A DNA stretch of 16,334 bases, taken from CBDUEV01 sp965366365. Its GTDB lineage: Bacteria > Actinomycetota > Acidimicrobiia > Spongiisociales > JAENVV01. Under the pieces are notes generated by a model. The model worked only from the letters and a program-made list of their open reading frames with translations. It ran no database searches and had not been told where the DNA came from. A program made the translations under genes and the position numbers. Of the stretch, positions 1-6,636 are shown in pieces; within the stretch, counting starts at the first letter, position 1, and every line of letters begins with the position of its first letter. The stretch is from the NCBI GenBank assembly GCA_965366365.1, contig CBDUEV010000067.1:1-16334 (forward strand), given 5' to 3'.

Positions 1-30
1 CCATTCCGATCTGGCCCATTCCGATCTGGC
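1..30. repeat. 15-bp perfect tandem duplication at window edge
   Basis: The unit CCATTCCGATCTGGC occurs twice, back to back, at 1-15 and 16-30. It lies downstream of the ppk2 stop codon and is cut by the window edge, so the array may be longer to the left. It could be intergenic or the repetitive end of a neighbouring gene; read on the minus strand one frame gives a QIGMG-type pentapeptide repeat. No function can be assigned from this fragment. Confidence 0.6.
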
Positions 31-86
31 GGGCATCCGGCCCGCGCCAACCGAACCGGCGGTTTCGGCGCCCGGCAGACCGGCTG

Positions 87-953
87 TCAGTGCGTGAAGC
101 GGCCGAGCCGCATTCGGGACGTCTCCATCAGTTCCAGCTCGCGGGCCCCCGAGATCACGATGTCGGGGTCGGGAGCGAAGTCGAGGTCGGGATTGCGGTT
201 CTCGTAGGGCACCGCGTTGAGGATCACCCGCATGGCGTTGAGGCGCGCCTGCTGCTTGTCGGTCGACCGGATGACCGTCCACGGGGCCACCACCGACGAG
301 GTCTTGCGCAGCATGTCGTACTTCTTCTCGGTGAAGTCGTCCCAGTGATCCTGGGCTTGGAGATCCACCTCGCTCAGCTTCCAGCTCCGTAGCGGGTCGG
401 AGATGCGGCGCTCGAACCGGCGCGCCTGAACGTCCTTCGTCACGCTGAAATAGAGCTTGACCAGGATCGTGCCCGAGCGGACCAGGTCCTTCTCAAAGCC
501 GACGACCCCCTTCAGGAACACGCGGTACTCGTCCTCCGTGCAGAAACCGAAGACAGGTTCCACCATGGCACGGTTGTACCAGGACCGATCGAACAGGACT
601 ATCTCCCCACCTGCCGGGAGGTGGGTCACGTACCGCTGGAAATACCACTGGGTCCGCTGATCTTCGGTCGGTTTGCCGAGGGCGACCACCCGGTAGTGCT
701 TTTCGTTCATATACCGGGTGATGCGGCGAATGGTGCCGCCCTTGCCGGCCGCGTCCCGGCCTTCGAAGATCACGATCATCCGCGCAGACTCTTTTTCGAG
801 GTAGCCCTGCAGCTTCAGGAGTTCCACCTGGAAGGGGCGAAGAAACTCGTCCTTCGTCGCAGACTTGACGAGGGAGGCGTTTTCGCGTTCGAGCTCCTCG
901 ATTCGGGCGCGTAGAACCTCGATCTCCGAGGTGCCGTCGTCTTCAGAACTCAT
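87..953 (-). CDS. ppk2: Polyphosphate kinase 2 (PPK2 family, class I-like)
   Basis: A cytoplasmic enzyme of 288 aa that transfers phosphate between inorganic polyphosphate and nucleotides. Class I members mainly phosphorylate NDPs to NTPs. The sequence shows a Walker A loop GRDAAGKGG (65-73), a Walker B-like FDRSWYNRA (121-129) and an arginine-rich lid (RRFERRISDP, 178-187), all hallmarks of the family, at the usual length of about 230-300 aa. A short leucine-rich heptad stretch at about 9-30 precedes the kinase core. The ATG at 953 was chosen because GGAG lies 8 nt upstream and because a good -10 box (TACAAT, 1005-1010) lies between it and the more distal in-frame TTG at 1049. An ATG at 977 is the alternative. 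The gene follows psuG on the same strand after a 150-bp gap, so it probably has its own promoter. The class I assignment is inferred from overall resemblance only. Confidence 0.93.
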   Translation of the reverse strand: MSSEDDGTSEIEVLRARIEELERENASLVKSATKDEFLRPFQVELLKLQGYLEKESARMIVIFEGRDAAGKGGTIRRITRYMNEKHYRVVALGKPTEDQRTQWYFQRYVTHLPAGGEIVLFDRSWYNRAMVEPVFGFCTEDEYRVFLKGVVGFEKDLVRSGTILVKLYFSVTKDVQARRFERRISDPLRSWKLSEVDLQAQDHWDDFTEKKYDMLRKTSSVVAPWTVIRSTDKQQARLNAMRVILNAVPYENRNPDLDFAPDPDIVISGARELELMETSRMRLGRFTH

Positions 954-1004
954 CGAGTCGTCTCCATCCGGCGGCATAGACCCGCCCCCTGGCCGGTTCG
1001 GCGG

Positions 1005-1010
1005 ATTGTA
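1005..1010 (-). promoter_or_regulatory. Candidate -10 box of ppk2 (TACAAT)
   Basis: TACAAT on the minus strand matches 5 of 6 positions of the TATAAT consensus and would start a transcript near 998, leaving a 5' leader of about 45 nt that carries a GGAG ribosome site before the ATG at 953. No clear -35 box is visible at 16-18 nt. This is the only candidate promoter I see in the 150-bp gap between psuG and ppk2. Confidence 0.45.
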
Positions 1011-1103
1011 CGCGCAGCCGCGTGCGGTTGTGGCCCGTAGGGGTTGCAAGCGCCAACCTAGCCACGTTTGGTCTCCAGGTAGGGCGATCGAACAGACCCA
1101 TCC

Positions 1104-2009
1104 TCAGGAGGTGATGTCCGAAAGCGCCACAGCGAGGTCGGCTCCCACGCGGGCGTTGGCGAGCGCCAGGGCGATGTTTGCCTGGAGGCTCGCCCCGTCG
1201 GTCGCCCGAGCAACATGGGCGAGGAGATAGGGCGAGATCTCTTTGCCGGCGATCCCTTCGCTTCGTGCGGCGGTGAGCGCCTCGGTGATCGTCTGCTCGA
1301 TGGTGAAAGGATCGGCTTCGTCATCGCTCGGGATGGGATTGGCGACCAGGACCCCGGAGCGCAATCCTGCCTCCCAGTGCGCGTGAAGGATGGCGGCAAC
1401 CTGAGCCGGGGTGTCTGCTCGGTGAGGTACGGCCTGGCCACTCTCCCGTGTGTAGAAGGCCGGGAACTGATCGGTCCCGTATCCGATCACCGGAACCCCG
1501 AGCGTCTCGAGCGTCTCCAGGGTGCGCGGAATGTCGAGGATGGCCTTGACGCCTGCCGAGACGACCGCAACCGGAAAGGCCGCCAGAGCAGTCATATCCG
1601 CCGATACGTCGCCGCTCACTTCGGAATCTCGATGCACGCCACCGACGCCTCCGGTGGCGAAGACTCTGATCCCTGCTCGATCGGCGGCGAACATGGTCGA
1701 AGCAACGGTGGTGGCCCCAACGCCTCCCGCAGCCAGGGTGACGCCGATGTCCCGCAGACTCACCTTGGTGACGTCGGGCTGGCTCCCCAGCCGCTCGAGT
1801 TCCTGCTCATCCAAGCCGATCACGATCTCGCCATCCAGCAGAGCGATCGTCGCCGGCACCGCCCCGCCGGCTCTCACCGCATTCTCCATCGCCCTACCCG
1901 TCTCGACGTTCGCCGGAAAAGGCATGCCATGGGCGATGAGAGTGGACTCGAGCGCCACCACAGGGCGGCGGTCGGCAAGGGCTGCAGCTACGTCGGGGCG
2001 GAATCGCAT
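1104..2009 (-). CDS. psuG: Pseudouridine-5'-phosphate glycosidase
   Basis: This 301-aa enzyme of the PsuG/indigoidine synthase A-like family reversibly cleaves pseudouridine 5'-phosphate to uracil and ribose 5-phosphate, the carbon-carbon bond step in pseudouridine breakdown. The signature VVALESTLIAHGMPFPAN (17-34) is intact. Residues E21, K82 and N278 sit where the E. coli enzyme has its catalytic Glu31, Lys93 and Asn289. The length is normal and nothing is missing. The start is the ATG at 2009; no good Shine-Dalgarno sequence precedes it, but a TAGTAT -10 box ends 11 nt upstream, so the leader would be only a few nucleotides. The partner kinase PsuK, commonly adjacent or fused, is not in this window. 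Divergent from the alpha/beta hydrolase at 2084. Confidence 0.95.
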   Translation of the reverse strand: MRFRPDVAAALADRRPVVALESTLIAHGMPFPANVETGRAMENAVRAGGAVPATIALLDGEIVIGLDEQELERLGSQPDVTKVSLRDIGVTLAAGGVGATTVASTMFAADRAGIRVFATGGVGGVHRDSEVSGDVSADMTALAAFPVAVVSAGVKAILDIPRTLETLETLGVPVIGYGTDQFPAFYTRESGQAVPHRADTPAQVAAILHAHWEAGLRSGVLVANPIPSDDEADPFTIEQTITEALTAARSEGIAGKEISPYLLAHVARATDGASLQANIALALANARVGADLAVALSDITS

Positions 2010-2020
2010 GGTGGCTCGGG

Positions 2021-2026
2021 ATACTA
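2021..2026 (-). promoter_or_regulatory. Candidate -10 box of psuG (TAGTAT)
   Basis: TAGTAT on the minus strand fits TANNNT and ends 11 nt before the psuG ATG. This predicts a transcript with a very short leader. No matching -35 is evident. It lies 44 nt from the oppositely oriented box at 2071-2076, so the two divergent genes share a 74-bp promoter region. Confidence 0.45.
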
Positions 2027-2070
2027 CCCGGCCCTCCTCCGCCTCGATCGGGTGATCGCCTGCGGATGGG

Positions 2071-2076
2071 TAGCAT
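2071..2076 (+). promoter_or_regulatory. Candidate leaderless -10 box of the RdmC-like hydrolase (TAGCAT)
   Basis: TAGCAT fits TANNNT and ends exactly 7 nt before the ATG at 2084, so transcription would begin at or next to the start codon. It overlaps the coding sequence that would result from the upstream in-frame ATG at 2066, which argues for the 2084 start. Confidence 0.5.
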
Positions 2077-2083
2077 CACAACC

Positions 2084-2968
2084 ATGCCTTCGATCCGCAG
2101 CAACGGAATCACTCTCGAGTACGACACCTTCGGCGATTCGAGCCATCCCGCCATGGTCCTCATCATGGGGCTCGCGACTCAAATGATCGCCTGGCAGCCT
2201 CAGTTCTGCCGAGCTCTCGCCAAACGCGGGTTCCACGTCATACGTTTCGACAACCGCGATGTGGGTCTGTCCACCAAGTTGGCGGACCCACCTCCCAGCC
2301 TGATCGCCTCGGCGTTGAAGCAACGTCTGGGGCTCCCCATCGAGGCGCCGTATCTCCTGTCGGATATGGCCGACGACACGGTCGGTTTGCTGGATGGGCT
2401 GGGGATCGAGGCCGCCCACCTCGTGGGTGCCTCGATGGGGGGCATGATCGCCCAGGAAGTGGCCCTCGGTCACCGAGATCGCGTTCTCAGTCTCACGTCG
2501 ATCATGTCCACGACGGGAAACCCCAAGGTAGGTCGACCTGACCCATGGTTGGCGCGTCTCCTCATTCGCAGAGACGCAGCATCCCGTGACGAAGCCATCG
2601 AGATGTCGGTCGATATCCGGAGACGTCTCAGCCCGGTCCACTTCAACGAGAAGGACTCGCGCAACTTTGCGGCCGCCTCGTACGACCGCTCCTTTCACCC
2701 GTCAGGGAGACGGCGCCAGCTCGCCGCGGTCATGGCCTCCGGCGACAGAACTGCCCGGCTGCGAACCCTGGACGTGCCAACCCTGGTCATCCATGGCCGC
2801 CAGGACTCGCTCGTCCACCCCGACGGCGGCCAGGCGACGGCTGACGCCATCCCGGGGAGCAGGCTGGTCATCTTCGACCAGATGGGCCACGACCTCCCGC
2901 ACCCTCTCTGGCCCGAACTGGTGGACGCCATCGCCACCCACGCCGCCGCAGCGCCTCGCCCGGGCTGA
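2084..2968 (+). CDS. Alpha/beta hydrolase, RdmC (aclacinomycin methylesterase)-like
   Basis: A 294-aa soluble alpha/beta-hydrolase-fold protein. It carries the nucleophile elbow GASMGG with S117, an acid in HGRQD (D241) and the histidine of MGHDLP (H269), so a full catalytic triad is present. The N-terminal layout, with the strand LIMGLATQ replacing the usual HGxG oxyanion motif followed by RFDNRDVGLST, matches RdmC-type esterases, which hydrolyse a methyl ester of aclacinomycin. These relatives are widespread in actinobacteria and usually of unknown substrate, so esterase activity is inferred and the substrate is not. The ATG at 2084 was preferred over the one at 2066 because the family normally begins just before the RSNGITLEYDTFG stretch and because a -10 box sits 7 nt upstream. 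Followed after 4 nt by the acetyltransferase, so they are likely co-transcribed. Confidence 0.88.
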   Translation: MPSIRSNGITLEYDTFGDSSHPAMVLIMGLATQMIAWQPQFCRALAKRGFHVIRFDNRDVGLSTKLADPPPSLIASALKQRLGLPIEAPYLLSDMADDTVGLLDGLGIEAAHLVGASMGGMIAQEVALGHRDRVLSLTSIMSTTGNPKVGRPDPWLARLLIRRDAASRDEAIEMSVDIRRRLSPVHFNEKDSRNFAAASYDRSFHPSGRRRQLAAVMASGDRTARLRTLDVPTLVIHGRQDSLVHPDGGQATADAIPGSRLVIFDQMGHDLPHPLWPELVDAIATHAAAAPRPG

Positions 2969-2972
2969 CTCC

Positions 2973-3413
2973 GTGGAGACAACTGCGACCATCCGACGGT
3001 ACCGGCGTACCGACGAGGAGGCAGTCGTGGACCTCTGGTCCAGGTCGGCTCGGGAAGCACATCCTTTCATCCCTGGCGAAGGCGAGGGGACTCGTGCGGA
3101 AGAACTTCGTTCCGTCTACCTGGTGGACGCCGAGAACTGGGTGGCGGTGCTGGACGGCCGGGTCGTCGGGCTCCTCGGCTTGCTTGACTCGGAGATCGGC
3201 GGCCTCTTCGTCCACCCCGACCACCAGGGCAAGGGGATCGGTCGGGCTCTGGTGGACCATGCCCGCAGTCTGCGCGGCGCGGTCCATCTGGAGGTGTACG
3301 CCGAGAATGAGCGGGCCCGGGGTTTCTACGCCCACCTCGGATTCACCGACCGAGGGAGGCGTCGCGTCGAAGAGGCGACGGGAGCGACTTTGATCCATCT
3401 CGTCCTGGAGTAG
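2973..3413 (+). CDS. GNAT family N-acetyltransferase
   Basis: A 146-aa single-domain GNAT protein, likely using acetyl-CoA to acetylate a small molecule or protein amine. Motif A is clear: strand GGLFVHPDHQ followed by the pyrophosphate-binding QGKGIG, then helix RALVDHAR. The C-terminal VYAENERARGFYAHLGF motif B is also typical. The start is a GTG located 4 nt after the hydrolase stop codon; the reading frame is open much further upstream, but that part lies inside the hydrolase gene and is not family-like. No strong Shine-Dalgarno is visible, so translation is probably coupled to the hydrolase. The substrate cannot be inferred. Confidence 0.87.
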   Translation: METTATIRRYRRTDEEAVVDLWSRSAREAHPFIPGEGEGTRAEELRSVYLVDAENWVAVLDGRVVGLLGLLDSEIGGLFVHPDHQGKGIGRALVDHARSLRGAVHLEVYAENERARGFYAHLGFTDRGRRRVEEATGATLIHLVLE

Positions 3414-3424
3414 ACGACACGGGA

Positions 3425-3460
3425 GAAAGGCCGTTGGCGATCGGCGAAAGGCCAATCGCC
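3425..3460. repeat. Direct and inverted repeats upstream of nfnA
   Basis: GAAAGGCC occurs at 3425-3432 and 3446-3453, exactly 21 nt apart (two helical turns). Overlapping it is an inverted repeat GGCGAT (3436-3441) / ATCGCC (3455-3460). The element ends just before the candidate -35 of nfnAB. It could bind a regulator, or the hairpin could terminate the hydrolase-GNAT transcript, although no T-tract follows. Confidence 0.35.
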
Positions 3461-3462
3461 CC

Positions 3463-3491
3463 TTGGAAATCATCGACTCCTGTTCGACAGT
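3463..3491 (+). promoter_or_regulatory. Candidate promoter of nfnAB
   Basis: TTGGAA (3463-3468, 4 of 6 matches to TTGACA) is separated by exactly 17 nt from GACAGT (3486-3491), which keeps the A2 and T6 positions of the TANNNT box. The box ends 6 nt before the nfnA ATG. With no Shine-Dalgarno present, a leaderless transcript is likely. The first base of the -10 box is not T, so this is a moderate match. Confidence 0.4.
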
Positions 3492-3497
3492 GACAGC

Positions 3498-4376
3498 ATG
3501 CATCGCGTGCTGTCCGTCGAGGTCGTTGCCCCCCGTGTCCGAAGATTCGAAATAGAAGCGCCTGCGATCGCCATGGCCCGACGCGCAGGCCAGTTCGTCA
3601 TCGTCCGGGTCGTCGAGGGCAGCGAGAGGATCCCCTTGACCATCGCCGACGCCGACACCGACAGAGGGTCCATCGTCCTCTTCGTTCAAGCGGTCGGTCG
3701 AACGACGGAACTCATGAACGGCCTGCGGAGCGGTGACGAGATCAGCGACATCGCCGGTCCGCTCGGCACACCATCTCGGATTGCCCTCTATGGATCGGTG
3801 GCGGTCGTCGGCGGTGGGCTCGGGACTGCCATCGCCTATCCGACGGCGGTGGCGCTCACCGAAGCGGGCAACGACGTGGTGGCGATCATCGGAGGAAGAT
3901 CGAAGGACCAGGTCATCCTCGAACACGAGTTTCGGCGGGCCGGGATCGAGGTTCGGCCCTGTACGAATGACGGATCGTACGGGACCCACGGCCTGGTGAC
4001 GGATGAACTCGCCCGAAAGCTGACCGAGGGGGGCGGCGTCGACGCGGTGTTCACAGCCGGGCCGGTTGCCATGATGCGGGCCGTTGCCGAACTGACTCGC
4101 CCCCGTGGCATCAAGACCGAGGCGAGTCTCAACCCGATCATGGTGGATGGCACGGGGATGTGCGGCGGATGCCGCGTGCAGGTGGATGGAGAGACGAGGT
4201 TCGCCTGCGTCGACGGCCCCGAGTTCGACGCACATCTGGTCGATTTCGAGTTACTCGACCGCCGCAATCGAGCGTATCGCAATTTCGAGGCCGCACGCAC
4301 GGCATCGCTCAGCCCCGAGGACCTCGACAGACTCCTCGCGCCCGCCCGCCTCGGCGCCTGTGAGGAGCGTCGATGA
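3498..4376 (+). CDS. nfnA: NfnA-type FAD/[2Fe-2S] subunit of ferredoxin:NADP+ oxidoreductase
   Basis: A 292-aa flavoprotein of the PyrK/ferredoxin reductase-like family, the small subunit of NfnAB (also annotated sulfide dehydrogenase subunit beta, SudB). It carries FAD, a nucleotide-binding Rossmann domain (VVGGGLGTAIAYP) and a C-terminal [2Fe-2S] cluster. RIPLTIAD is the flavin-contacting motif. The cluster motif is complete, including the unusual aspartate ligand: D217, C222, C225 and C237 have the same spacing as Asp219, Cys224, Cys227 and Cys239 of characterised NfnA. Its stop overlaps the nfnB start by ATGA, so the subunits are translationally coupled. In characterised complexes this subunit reacts with NADH. 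In an aerobe the pair could also act as sulfide dehydrogenase or simply as a transhydrogenase-like enzyme. Confidence 0.88.
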   Translation: MHRVLSVEVVAPRVRRFEIEAPAIAMARRAGQFVIVRVVEGSERIPLTIADADTDRGSIVLFVQAVGRTTELMNGLRSGDEISDIAGPLGTPSRIALYGSVAVVGGGLGTAIAYPTAVALTEAGNDVVAIIGGRSKDQVILEHEFRRAGIEVRPCTNDGSYGTHGLVTDELARKLTEGGGVDAVFTAGPVAMMRAVAELTRPRGIKTEASLNPIMVDGTGMCGGCRVQVDGETRFACVDGPEFDAHLVDFELLDRRNRAYRNFEAARTASLSPEDLDRLLAPARLGACEERR

Positions 4377-5839
4377 AGGACGCACCCCTCACCAAGCGAG
4401 AGCGGATGGAGATGGAGCGCACTCTGATGCCTGAACAAGACGCGACGGCGCGCTCGCATTCGTTCACAGAAGTCAACCTCGGCTTCACCGCCGAGATGGC
4501 CGAACGCGAGGCGATGCGGTGCCTCGAATGTCGGCGAGCGCCCTGCGTGGATGGCTGCCCGGTGGGGGTGAACATCCGGGAATTCATCACCCTCGTCGCC
4601 GAGGGCGACCTCCCGGGAGCAGCGGAGGTGATCCGTCGAGACAACCTCCTCCCGGCGATCTGCGGCCGGGTGTGCCCCCAGGAAAACCAATGCGAGGGGG
4701 CTTGTGTACTGGCCAAGAAGGACAAAGCCATCGCCATCGGCCATCTGGAACGCTACGTCGCCGACCAGGCTCGGTCGGCCGGACTCCGACCCCCCGTCGC
4801 GGAGCCCGAGCCGTCGGGCCACCGCGTGGCGATCGTCGGCAGCGGGCCGGCGGGTCTGGCGTGCGCGGCCGACCTAGCCAAGGCCGGGCACGCCGTCACG
4901 GTGTTCGAGGCGCTTCATGAACCAGGCGGGGTGCTCGTCTACGGAATACCCGAATACCGACTTCCTCGGGCCGTGGTGGCCTCCGAGATCGAGGGGCTCG
5001 TTCAGCTCGGAGTCCGATTCGAAAGCAACGTCATCGTTGGTCGAACCTACCGCCTGGAAGAGTTACTCGGCCCGGGCGGTTTTGAGGCGGTCTTCATCGG
5101 AGTCGGAGCGGGCCTCCCCAGGTTCCTCGACATTCCCGGCGAGAACCTCATTGGTGTCTACTCGGCCAACGAGTTTCTCACCCGGGTGAACCTGATGCGC
5201 GCCTACCTGGAGGATGCCGAAACGCCGGTACTCGATGTCGCAGGAAAACGAGTGGCGGTGTTTGGCGGCGGCAATACCGCCATGGATGCCGTGCGGACGG
5301 CTCGGCGGCTGGGGGCGGCCGAGGCACGCATCGTCTATCGGCGCTCCGCCGATCAGATGCCGGCCCGCATCGAGGAGGCCCGCCACGCCCGGGAGGAAGG
5401 CGTCGAGTTCGACTTCCTGGCCGGCCCTGTCGAGCTGTTCGGCACCGAAGACGGGTGGCTGAGCGGCATGAGACTGCAGCGGATGGTGCTGGGGGACCCC
5501 GACGAAGACGGACGACGGCGCCCACAGGCAGTCGCCGGAGAGTTCTACGAACGACCGATCGAATTGGCGATCATCGCCGTGGGAAACGCCCCCAACCCGC
5601 TGCTGCTCTCCACGGTGCCGGGTCTGGCCCGGACGAAGCGAGGCACGTTGGTGGTCGACGGGGCGGGGCGAACGTCGATGCCGGGGGTGTTTGCCGGGGG
5701 AGATATCGTCACCGGGGGAGCGACCGTGATTCTGGCGATGGGGGCGGGCAGGTCTGCTGCCAGAGCCATCACCGATTGGTTGGAGTCGGGTGACTGGATC
5801 GGTCCGGGCGTAGCCGTCGACGCGGCGCCTGTCGGCTGA
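4373..5839 (+). CDS. nfnB: NfnB-type Fe-S flavoprotein (GltD-like) subunit
   Basis: A 488-aa protein of the glutamate synthase small-subunit/GltD family, and the large subunit of NfnAB. The N-terminal domain holds two [4Fe-4S] sites: C50, C53, C58 and C62 (CLEC, then CVDGCPVG), and C97, C101, C107 and C111 (CGRVCPQENQCEGAC) with E104 at the position of the glutamate ligand of the bifurcating enzyme. An FAD-binding motif VAIVGSGPAGLACA and a nucleotide-binding VAVFGGGNTAMDA follow, and the C-terminal GVFAGGDIVTGGATVILAMGAG closes the flavin site. The ATG lies within the nfnA stop (ATGA overlap), with GAGGAG about 6 nt upstream. The pairing with nfnA, rather than with a large GltB subunit, is the reason to call it NfnB and not glutamate synthase. 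Predicted role: electron exchange among NADPH, NADH and ferredoxin. Confidence 0.88.
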   Translation: MKDAPLTKRERMEMERTLMPEQDATARSHSFTEVNLGFTAEMAEREAMRCLECRRAPCVDGCPVGVNIREFITLVAEGDLPGAAEVIRRDNLLPAICGRVCPQENQCEGACVLAKKDKAIAIGHLERYVADQARSAGLRPPVAEPEPSGHRVAIVGSGPAGLACAADLAKAGHAVTVFEALHEPGGVLVYGIPEYRLPRAVVASEIEGLVQLGVRFESNVIVGRTYRLEELLGPGGFEAVFIGVGAGLPRFLDIPGENLIGVYSANEFLTRVNLMRAYLEDAETPVLDVAGKRVAVFGGGNTAMDAVRTARRLGAAEARIVYRRSADQMPARIEEARHAREEGVEFDFLAGPVELFGTEDGWLSGMRLQRMVLGDPDEDGRRRPQAVAGEFYERPIELAIIAVGNAPNPLLLSTVPGLARTKRGTLVVDGAGRTSMPGVFAGGDIVTGGATVILAMGAGRSAARAITDWLESGDWIGPGVAVDAAPVG

Positions 5840-5847
5840 CGGCGGCT

Positions 5848-6552
5848 TCAGGCAGGCGGCGGGAATCGGTGGGCTGCGCCGAGACCAGGGATGGACGTCC
5901 ACCAGGACGAGTCGCACTCCGCCGAGAGCCATGAACTCAGCACTTCCCATGCGGCTTCCGCCGCGTCCGCCTCGACGAGGAGCAGTCGCGCGAAAGGAAT
6001 CAGCCGAACCGGTTCGCCCGTGACTCGAGCTCGGTTCCGGAAGGCGCGCAACAGAGCGCGTCGCACCGACCGATGCGCCTCCGTGGCCTCCCGAAGCACC
6101 GGCGCTTGCTGTTCCTGACTGACGCGGGCGGCTCGATAGGCCCCTTCGAAGGTCTCCAATACTTCTGCGGGGACGGGACGGATTCCCGGCAGCTTGTGGA
6201 GCGAACGGGCAGATCGCTCCAGGTAGGGTCGCACGGCTCGGTGGTGATCGGGGAGTGGGTGCAGGTGCCACGGAGTCTGAAGCTCCACCCAGGAGGTACC
6301 CGTGCCAAACAATCCATCAACGTCGGGCTTCCACGGCGGGGAGTACCCGATTCTGATGGCGGCGGGCTGGTGTGCTCCGAACGAATCGGCCGACCAGGCG
6401 ACGAGTTCTTCCATGCGCCGATCGACGGCCTCTCGCGCGAAGTGCTCGGTGGTCGGCCCAGGCAAGCGCTCCGCGATCCTCAGCGCTTCGATCCGGAGGC
6501 GGGTGGCGAGCGCATCGGCCGCAACTTCGGCACAGAGCTGCGTTCTGTTCAC
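5848..6552 (-). CDS. Conserved-looking protein of unknown function (234 aa)
   Basis: I do not recognise this protein. It is 234 aa, without a signal peptide or membrane segment, mostly helical by composition in the first 70 and last 100 residues, and has a central aromatic and proline-rich part (RIGYSPPWKPDVDGLFG, then SWVELQTPWHLHPLP). The C-terminal half is rich in Arg, Ala and Glu, and ends in a Trp-rich segment (WEVLSSWL, SSWWTSIPG). The GTG at 6552 was chosen over the upstream in-frame start at 6624 because a TACACT -10 box (6559-6564) lies 6 nt before it and there is no ribosome site for the longer form. It converges on nfnB with an 8-nt gap and diverges from the lipoprotein gene at 6637. 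Coding potential is supported by the uninterrupted frame and neat packing. Confidence 0.7.
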   Translation of the reverse strand: MNRTQLCAEVAADALATRLRIEALRIAERLPGPTTEHFAREAVDRRMEELVAWSADSFGAHQPAAIRIGYSPPWKPDVDGLFGTGTSWVELQTPWHLHPLPDHHRAVRPYLERSARSLHKLPGIRPVPAEVLETFEGAYRAARVSQEQQAPVLREATEAHRSVRRALLRAFRNRARVTGEPVRLIPFARLLLVEADAAEAAWEVLSSWLSAECDSSWWTSIPGLGAAHRFPPPA

Positions 6553-6558
6553 GAGGCG

Positions 6559-6564
6559 AGTGTA
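6559..6564 (-). promoter_or_regulatory. Candidate leaderless -10 box (TACACT) of the 234-aa unknown
   Basis: TACACT on the minus strand fits TANNNT and ends 6 nt before the GTG start codon at 6552. No -35 consensus is visible at the proper distance. The oppositely directed box at 6601-6606 serves the lipoprotein gene, giving a compact divergent promoter. Confidence 0.5.
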
Positions 6565-6600
6565 CGGGCTCGGTTGATGACCCGGAGCGGCGCCGAGTCG

Positions 6601-6606
6601 TAGACT
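6601..6606 (+). promoter_or_regulatory. Candidate -10 box of the lipoprotein gene (TAGACT)
   Basis: TAGACT fits TANNNT and would start a transcript near 6613, giving a leader of about 24 nt that includes the AAGGA ribosome site before the ATG at 6637. A TTGATG at 6574-6579 lies 21 nt away, too far to be a convincing -35 box. Confidence 0.4.
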
Positions 6607-6636
6607 CGAAAGATCGCCAACCAAGGATTCTCACCC

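Noticed and set aside
31..86. GC-rich inverted repeats after the ppk2 stop as a terminator
   Set aside because: Stems of only 5-6 bp (GCGGGC/GCCCGC and CCGAA/TTCGG), no T-tract; common by chance at this GC content.
954..1049. TTG-initiated extension of ppk2
   Set aside because: Contains a -10 box (1005-1010), lacks a ribosome site and adds low-complexity sequence not found in PPK2 proteins.
1215..2186. Long plus-strand open frame (323 codons) over psuG
   Set aside because: Lies antisense to a gene with intact catalytic residues; the translation is Arg/Gly/His-rich without recognisable motifs, as expected for GC-rich shadow frames.
2586..2972. Upstream extension of the GNAT frame
   Set aside because: Lies entirely inside the hydrolase gene in another frame; the GNAT fold begins after the GTG at 2973.
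2868..4235. Minus-strand open frame of 455 codons across hydrolase, GNAT and nfnA
   Set aside because: Antisense to three well-supported genes; composition rich in His, Asp and Arg and no domain seen.
5063..6271. Minus-strand open frame of 402 codons over nfnB and the unknown gene
   Set aside because: Overlaps the conserved nfnB on the other strand and the better-supported 5848-6552 frame; proline/arginine-rich low-complexity translation.
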